Shown in pieces: positions 59,222-64,000 of a stretch of DNA of 64,000 nt. The notes under the pieces were generated by a model. It did not search any database. It was given only the letters and a program-made list of their open reading frames with translations, and was not told where the DNA came from. Origin of the DNA: Pseudomonas sp. FP1742 (GTDB lineage Bacteria; Pseudomonadota; Gammaproteobacteria; Pseudomonadales; Pseudomonadaceae); the NCBI RefSeq assembly GCF_030687145.1, contig NZ_CP117460.1, positions 6,386,001-6,450,000 on the forward strand, read 5' to 3'. The translations under genes were made by a program, and so were the position numbers. Within the stretch, counting starts at the first letter, position 1, and each line of letters opens with the position of its first letter.

Positions 59222-59256
59222 AAAAAAGGCCCGTATCTCGCGATACGGGCCTTTTT
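59222..59256. terminator. Bidirectional terminator after rpmG
   Basis: GGCCCGTATC (59228-59237) pairs with GATACGGGCC (59242-59251), flanked by six A and five T. It serves rpmB-rpmG on the minus strand and could stop cupin transcripts too. Confidence 0.92.
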
Positions 59257-59275
59257 CGTAAGGAGGAAAAATCAA

Positions 59276-59431
59276 TTACTTGATTTTGCCTTCTTTGTAG
59301 ATCACGTGCTTACGAACAACCGGATCAAATTTCTTGATCTCGATTTTGTCCGGAGTAGTGCGCTTGTTCTTGTCGGTAGTGTAGAAGTGACCAGTACCGG
59401 CGCTCGAAATCAAACGAATCAATTCACGCAT
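59276..59431 (-). CDS. rpmG: 50S ribosomal protein L33
   Basis: A 51-residue ribosomal protein too short for many ORF filters. It begins [20 protein letters not shown], continues [17 protein letters not shown] and ends VIYKEGKIK, exactly the L33 family and length. This is the cysteine-free, zinc-independent form, as CxxC pairs are absent. It is 11 bases downstream of rpmB and cotranscribed. Confidence 0.97.
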   Translation of the reverse strand: MRELIRLISSAGTGHFYTTDKNKRTTPDKIEIKKFDPVVRKHVIYKEGKIK

Positions 59432-59442
59432 GATTAGCTCCC

Positions 59443-59676
59443 TTAGATCTTGCCGGCTTTGCGGATTTCGGCCAGCACGGCAGTGATGCCACGCTTGTCG
59501 ATGATACGCATGCCTTTGGCAGATACGCGCAGACGCACGAAACGTTTCTCTTCTTCAACCCAGAAGCGGTGATGCTGCAGGTTCGGCAGGAAACGACGAC
59601 GGGTTTTGTTGTTTGCGTGGGAAATGTTATTCCCAGTCACCGGACCCTTACCGGTAACTTGACAGACTCTCGACAT
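59443..59676 (-). CDS. rpmB: 50S ribosomal protein L28
   Basis: A 77-residue basic ribosomal protein: [20 protein letters not shown], then [20 protein letters not shown] and [14 protein letters not shown]. The start and length are those of L28. It heads the rpmB-rpmG operon, driven by a strong promoter-like sequence about 150 bases upstream. Confidence 0.97.
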   Translation of the reverse strand: MSRVCQVTGKGPVTGNNISHANNKTRRRFLPNLQHHRFWVEEEKRFVRLRVSAKGMRIIDKRGITAVLAEIRKAGKI

Positions 59677-60123
59677 GCCTCAGCCCTCTAAAACCACATG
59701 CCCAACCCGGCATGGGTTGGCCGCTTAATCTCTCAGTCATTTGGCGCCAGGCGCCGCGTTTCTTTAAGGGTCTTACCGGCTACACCTACGAACGAAGGAA
59801 CCGGGCCCCTAGAAAAGAGCGCTGCTTTATACCAGAAAGACCAGAGAGCAACAACAACCGGTGTGCATTGAGTTGATAAAAACCCGGTTTTTCGGGCGCC
59901 GAGTGCCTTGGACAAAGGCTAAGCCCGATAGCGACCGCTCGTCGCAGAGAATCGGCCAACAGGCCAATTCAGGGTTTTCCTCAACCGTCGCCCACCGAAA
60001 ACAATCGCCCATACTCCCCTGAAAATGAAAAAGGGGATAGTCATTTGCAAAAGAGCCCACTAGGGTAAGCCTTTTCCAGACTGCACTTGCAGATGGGCCT
60101 TCGATCTGTAAAGGAATCCGACC
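59677..60123. other. Divergent promoter region of rpmB and the SBP gene
   Basis: 447 bases with no convincing gene. The rpmB promoter lies in it at 59826-59854, and a long rpmB leader follows. The right part should hold the promoter of the peptide-binding protein gene. Minus-strand frames here do not resemble proteins. Confidence 0.6.
59826..59854 (-). promoter_or_regulatory. Strong sigma-70 promoter candidate for rpmB-rpmG
   Basis: On the minus strand TTGTTG (59849-59854) and TATAAA (59826-59831) are separated by exactly 17 bases. The transcript would have a leader of about 140 bases before rpmB. Confidence 0.7.
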
Positions 60124-61710
60124 ATGCGCCTCGCTGCCCTACCACTGTTGCTCGCCCCGCTTCTGCTGAGCCCCTTGGCCCATGCCGCCGCCCTGAGCGT
60201 CTGCACCGAGGCCAGCCCGGAAGGGTTCGATGTGGTGCAATACAACTCGCTGACCACCACCAACGCCTCGGCCGACGTGCTGATGAACCGCCTGGTGGAC
60301 TTCGACACCGCCAGCGGCAAAGTGGTCGCCAGCCTCGCGGACAGTTGGGAAGTCACGCCCGATGGCCTGACCTACGTCTTCAAATTGCACCCGCAGGTGA
60401 AATTTCACCACACAGAGTACTTCAGCCCGACGCGCGATCTGACTGCCGAAGACGTGAAGTTCAGCTTCGACCGCATGCTCGACCCGGCGAACCCGTGGCA
60501 CAAAGTCGCCCAGAGCGGCTTCCCGCACGCCCAGTCAATGCAGTTGCCGACGCTGATCAAGAAAATCGACGCCCTGGACCCGCTCACCATCCGTTTCACC
60601 CTCGATCACCCGGATTCGACTTTCCTGCCAACCCTGAGCATGGGCTTCGCCTCGATCTATTCGGCCGAATACGCCGACCAACTGATGAAGGCCGGCACTC
60701 CGGAGAAGCTCAACAGCCAGCCGATCGGCAGCGGCCCGTTCATCTTCACGCGCTTCCAGAAAGATGCCTCGATTCGCTACAAGGCCAACCGCGACTACTT
60801 CCAGGGCAAGCCATCGGTGGACCCGCTGATCTTCGCGATCACCCCGGACGCCAACGTGCGTTTGCAGAAACTGCGCCGCAACGAGTGCCAGATCGCCCTG
60901 TCACCCAAACCGCTGGACGTACAGGCTGCGAAGCAGGAACCGACCCTGAAGGTAGAAAAGACTGACGCCTTCATGACCGCATTCGTCGGCATCAACAGCC
61001 AGCATCCGCCGCTGGACAAACCAGAGGTGCGCCAGGCAATCAACCTCGCGTTCGACAAGGCCAACTACGTCAAAGCGGTATTCGAAGACACCGCCGAGCC
61101 TGCCAATGGGCCCTACCCGCCCAATACCTGGAGCTACGCCAGGAATTTGCCGGGCTACCCTCACGATGTCGAGAAAGCCCGGGCGCTGATGGCCAAGGCT
61201 GGGCTCAAGAATGGCTTCCAGACCACCATCTGGACCCGCCCTTCCGGCAGCCTGCTGAACCCCAATCCGAGCCTCGGCGCGCAATTGCTTCAGTCCGACC
61301 TGGCGGAAATCGGCATTCAAGCCGAAATCCGTGTGATCGAATGGGGCGAGCTGATTCGCCGCGCCAAGGCCGGCGAACATGACCTGCTGTTCATGGGCTG
61401 GGCCGGTGACAACGGTGACCCGGACAACTTCCTCACGCCGCAGTTTTCCTGCGCGGGGATCAAATCCGGCACCAACTTCGCCCGCTACTGCAACCAGGAC
61501 CTGGACAAGCTGATCAGCGCCGGCAAGACCACTGGCGAGCAAGGTGTACGCACCAAGCTCTACGAGCAGGCCCAGGCGCAGATCCAGCAACAGGCGTTGT
61601 GGCTGCCGCTGGCTCACCCGACCGCCTTCGCCCTGACGCGCAAGGACGTCGAGGGTTATCAGGTCAGCCCGTTTGGCCGGCAGGATTACTCCAAGGTCAA
61701 CTTCAAGTAA
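60124..61710 (+). CDS. Periplasmic oligopeptide-binding protein (SBP family 5)
   Basis: A 528-residue ABC transporter substrate-binding protein of the DppA/SapA class. A signal peptide ends LAHAAALSVC (about residue 22), after which the mature protein begins LSVCTEASPEGFDVVQYN, the usual dipeptide-binding start. SLADSWEVTPDGLTYVFKLHP and DVKFSFDRMLDP are family-5 signatures. It likely binds peptides or similar ligands. No permease or ATPase gene is next to it, so it is an orphan component using a dpp system elsewhere. Confidence 0.92.
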   Translation: MRLAALPLLLAPLLLSPLAHAAALSVCTEASPEGFDVVQYNSLTTTNASADVLMNRLVDFDTASGKVVASLADSWEVTPDGLTYVFKLHPQVKFHHTEYFSPTRDLTAEDVKFSFDRMLDPANPWHKVAQSGFPHAQSMQLPTLIKKIDALDPLTIRFTLDHPDSTFLPTLSMGFASIYSAEYADQLMKAGTPEKLNSQPIGSGPFIFTRFQKDASIRYKANRDYFQGKPSVDPLIFAITPDANVRLQKLRRNECQIALSPKPLDVQAAKQEPTLKVEKTDAFMTAFVGINSQHPPLDKPEVRQAINLAFDKANYVKAVFEDTAEPANGPYPPNTWSYARNLPGYPHDVEKARALMAKAGLKNGFQTTIWTRPSGSLLNPNPSLGAQLLQSDLAEIGIQAEIRVIEWGELIRRAKAGEHDLLFMGWAGDNGDPDNFLTPQFSCAGIKSGTNFARYCNQDLDKLISAGKTTGEQGVRTKLYEQAQAQIQQQALWLPLAHPTAFALTRKDVEGYQVSPFGRQDYSKVNFK

Positions 61711-61728
61711 TCAGCGTCGCCACAAAAG

Positions 61729-61755
61729 CTGTGGGAGCAGGCTCGCTCCCACAGG
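61729..61755. repeat. Compact REP hairpin
   Basis: CTGTGGGAGC and GCTCCCACAG (61730-61754) close a tiny loop. It is a shortened version of the REP arms with the centre deleted. Confidence 0.75.
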
Positions 61756-61776
61756 GACTCATCTAGCCTTTCCCCT

Positions 61777-62451
61777 TCACATCCACCCGTACTCGGCCAT
61801 GGACAACGGATCGCCTTCACCGACGATGAAATGGTCGAGCACCCGCACATCGATCAGGTCCAGCGCTTCTTGCAGGCGCTTGGTCAGCATCCGGTCGGCT
61901 TGACTGGGGTTGGAGTTACCCGACGGATGGTTGTGGCAGAGGATCAACGCTGCGGCGTTGTGGGCCAAAGCGCGTTTAACCACTTGTCTTGGATAGACAC
62001 TGGTACTGTCGATGGAGCCGCGAAACAGCACTTCAAAGGTCAGCACTTGATGTTTTGAATCCAAAAACAGACAACCGAATACCTCGTGAGGCTCGTGGCG
62101 CAGCATCGACTTCAGGTAATCACGAACCGCCTGCGGATTTTCCAGTGCCGATTTCTGGCGCGCACGTTCGGCTAAATGCCGCCTGCCCATTTCCTGTGCC
62201 GCTTGCAACTGAGCGAATTTCGCCGGCCCGAGCCCCAATTGCCTGCTGAACGCAGTTTGATCGGCTTCGAGCAGTGAACGCAGGCTGCCAAACTGACTCA
62301 ACAGATGCCGTGCCAGATCTACTGCACTTTTACCCGATACACCGGTACGTAAAAAAATCGCTAGCAACTCGGCGTCCGAAAGACTCGCCGAACCCAACTC
62401 AAGTAACCTCTCCCGCGGTCGCTCCGCCGCTGGCCAATCGCGAATGCTCAT
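61777..62451 (-). CDS. radC: RadC-family JAMM domain protein
   Basis: A 224-residue RadC protein. An N-terminal helix-hairpin-helix region (about 1-100, with [14 protein letters not shown]) precedes the JAB1/MPN domain with metal ligands in [14 protein letters not shown] near 174-187. Despite the name, a direct DNA repair role is not established. It is divergent from coaBC, as in other proteobacteria. Confidence 0.94.
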   Translation of the reverse strand: MSIRDWPAAERPRERLLELGSASLSDAELLAIFLRTGVSGKSAVDLARHLLSQFGSLRSLLEADQTAFSRQLGLGPAKFAQLQAAQEMGRRHLAERARQKSALENPQAVRDYLKSMLRHEPHEVFGCLFLDSKHQVLTFEVLFRGSIDSTSVYPRQVVKRALAHNAAALILCHNHPSGNSNPSQADRMLTKRLQEALDLIDVRVLDHFIVGEGDPLSMAEYGWM

Positions 62452-62586
62452 AACACCTCCATGTAAGTGGGCGCCGCTGTTCCGTAGCGGTCGCTGTGAT
62501 ATCGTAGCCCATCTTTTTTGCGGGCGATTTCACCCCTGGGGAGGGGGTATCGCCATGCAGTCATCAACGAAATGAAAGGCAGACCT

Positions 62587-63795
62587 ATGCAGCGGCTGTA
62601 TCGGAAACGCATCGTTCTGGGCGTCGGCGGCGGCATTGCTGCCTACAAGAGCGCCGAGCTGGTTCGCCGCCTGATCGACCAGGGCGCCGAAGTGCGCGTG
62701 GTCATGACCCGTGGCGGCAGCGAATTCATTACCCCGCTGACCATGCAGGCCCTGTCCGGGCACCCGGTCCACCTGGACCTGCTGGACCCGGCGGCCGAAG
62801 CCGCCATGGGCCACATCGAACTGGCCAAATGGGCCGACCTGGTATTGATCGCCCCCGCCACCGCGGACCTGATCGCTCGCCTGGCCCAAGGCATTGCCGA
62901 CGACCTGCTGACCACGCTGGTGCTGGCCACCGACGCAATCGTCGCCGTGGCGCCGGCGATGAATCAGGCCATGTGGCGCGACCCGGCGACCCAGGCCAAC
63001 CTGCAGACCCTCGAAAGTCGCGACCTCAAAGTCTTCGGCCCGGCCTCCGGCAGCCAGGCCTGCGGCGATGTCGGCATGGGCCGCATGCTCGAAGCCACCG
63101 ACCTCGCCCTGTGCGCGGCAGACTGCTTCCAGCGTCTGGCGCTGACCGGCAAACATGTGCTGATCACCGCTGGTCCGACCCAGGAAAACATCGACCCGGT
63201 GCGCTACATCACCAACCACAGCTCCGGCAAAATGGGCTTTGCCCTGGCCGAAGCCGCGGTAGAAGCCGGCGCCCGCGTGACCCTGATCACCGGCCCCGTG
63301 CACCTGCCGACCCCGGATCGCGTCACGCGCATCGACGTGGTCAGCGCCCGCGACATGCTCGCCGCTTGTGAAGCCGCGATTCCTTGCGACCTGTTTATCG
63401 CCTCGGCAGCGGTCGCGGACTACCGCCCGGAAGTCGTGGCCCCACAGAAACTCAAGAAAGACCCTACAAGCGGCGACGGCTTGTTGCTACAGATGGTGCG
63501 CAACCCAGACATCCTGGCCACCATCGCCACCCGTCCCGACCGTCCGTTCAGTGTCGGCTTTGCCGCCGAAACCGAACACCTGCTCGACTACGCTGCCCGC
63601 AAGTTGAAAGACAAGAACCTCGATCTGATCGTCGCCAACGACGTCGCCAACCCGAGTATTGGCTTCAACAGCGAAGAAAACGCCTGCAGCGTGATCGACC
63701 GGGAATTGCACGCCACTATTTTTGCCCAGACCAGCAAAGGCAAGATTGCCCGCCAGCTGATCACTTTTATCGCCGAACGTCTGAACCAGGTTTAA
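62587..63795 (+). CDS. coaBC: Bifunctional CoaBC (PPC synthetase/decarboxylase)
   Basis: A 402-residue enzyme with an N-terminal flavin-dependent decarboxylase (CoaC, about 1-185; PAMNQAMW substrate motif and catalytic C159 in [11 protein letters not shown]) and a C-terminal synthetase (CoaB, about 190-402; [20 protein letters not shown] and VAPQKLKKD). It joins cysteine to 4'-phosphopantothenate and decarboxylates the product in coenzyme A synthesis. I start at [12 protein letters not shown] (62587) behind AAAGGCAG. The longer in-frame start is unlikely. Confidence 0.96.
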   Translation: MQRLYRKRIVLGVGGGIAAYKSAELVRRLIDQGAEVRVVMTRGGSEFITPLTMQALSGHPVHLDLLDPAAEAAMGHIELAKWADLVLIAPATADLIARLAQGIADDLLTTLVLATDAIVAVAPAMNQAMWRDPATQANLQTLESRDLKVFGPASGSQACGDVGMGRMLEATDLALCAADCFQRLALTGKHVLITAGPTQENIDPVRYITNHSSGKMGFALAEAAVEAGARVTLITGPVHLPTPDRVTRIDVVSARDMLAACEAAIPCDLFIASAAVADYRPEVVAPQKLKKDPTSGDGLLLQMVRNPDILATIATRPDRPFSVGFAAETEHLLDYAARKLKDKNLDLIVANDVANPSIGFNSEENACSVIDRELHATIFAQTSKGKIARQLITFIAERLNQV

Positions 63796-63800
63796 TTTAC

Positions 63801-64000
63801 ATGCACGCTTTGCAAGCCAAGATCCTCGACCCACGCATCGGCAGCGAATTTCCGCTGCCGCAGTACGCCACGCCCGGCTCCGCCGGCCTCGACCTGCGCG
63901 CCATGCTGGAAAAAGACACCATCATCAAGCCGGGCGAAACCCTGCTGATCCCTACCGGCCTGTCGGTATACATCGGCGACCCGGGCCTGGCGGCCTTGAT
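63801..64000 (+). CDS. dut: dUTP diphosphatase, partial at window edge
   Basis: The first 66 complete codons of dUTPase: [20 protein letters not shown] followed by the Dut motif 1 segment [12 protein letters not shown], then IPTGLSVYI. It hydrolyses dUTP to dUMP. The gene begins five bases after the coaBC stop, the usual coaBC-dut arrangement, and runs off the right end of the window. Confidence 0.94.
   Translation, partial: MHALQAKILDPRIGSEFPLPQYATPGSAGLDLRAMLEKDTIIKPGETLLIPTGLSVYIGDPGLAAL

Noticed and set aside
60087..60965. 292-codon frame overlapping the peptide-binding protein gene
   Set aside because: Arginine-rich shadow frame. The overlapping SBP frame has a signal peptide and family motifs.

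Overview
The window looks like a stretch of core chromosome from a Pseudomonas of the P. fluorescens group. The base composition is GC-rich. The gene order, running algP-algQ-dsbB-hemYXDC-algR-argH-cyaA-rnk-cyaY-lptM-lysA-dapF-xerC-sutA-amtB-glnK-ubiK-comM-rep-xpt-dadXA-lrp-rpmBG-radC-coaBC-dut, is the order I know from other Pseudomonas chromosomes. At least 13 copies of a REP/REPIN repeat with the core GTGGGAGCGGGCTTGC sit between genes, which is typical of the fluorescens lineage. Assignments rest on reading translations and motifs. No database search was run.

Layout. 1-5.1 kb: a LysE-type exporter, a small MscS-like channel coupled to an ABC-F ATPase (YheS type), a TIGR02444 protein and the lysine/alanine/proline-rich AlgP. 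5.2-12.5 kb: a periplasmic FKBP isomerase, the anti-sigma factor AlgQ/Rsd, DsbB, the heme operon hemC-hemD-hemX-hemY and the response regulator AlgR. The kinase gene algZ/fimS that I would expect upstream of algR is absent. 13-25 kb: argH, a glutathione S-transferase, two small unknown proteins, adenylate cyclase cyaA, rnk, DUF1289/cyaY, and the operon lptM-lysA-dapF-DUF484-xerC-HAD phosphatase. 25.5-29 kb: sutA, yjbQ, glnK-amtB and ubiK.

29-31 kb is the one accessory-looking island. It holds a BRO-N (phage antirepressor-like) gene preceded by a structured, C4-antisense-RNA-like three-way junction, a HigA antitoxin whose HigB toxin is reduced to a 25-residue stub, and a small basic orphan protein. 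31-45 kb: comM/yifB, a secreted aldose-epimerase-like protein, a chemoreceptor, a LysR regulator with a divergent MATE pump, a GGDEF-EAL phosphodiesterase (ProE-like), rep, xpt and an acetyl-CoA hydrolase/transferase. 45.5-58.5 kb is amino acid and polyamine catabolism: cytochrome c5, PauR-type regulator, dadA-ridA-dadX with divergent lrp, a PauB-like oxidase, a PauC-like aldehyde dehydrogenase, and interposed MocR/DUF1127, phospholipase D and MFS genes. 58.7-64 kb: a cupin protein, rpmB-rpmG, a peptide-binding lipoprotein-free SBP, radC, coaBC and the start of dut, which is cut by the window edge.

Most of the window is ordinary housekeeping. The observations most worth following are the C4-like RNA/BRO-N pair, the truncated HigB with retained HigA and operator, the loss of algZ beside algR, and alternative hairpins in two leaders.
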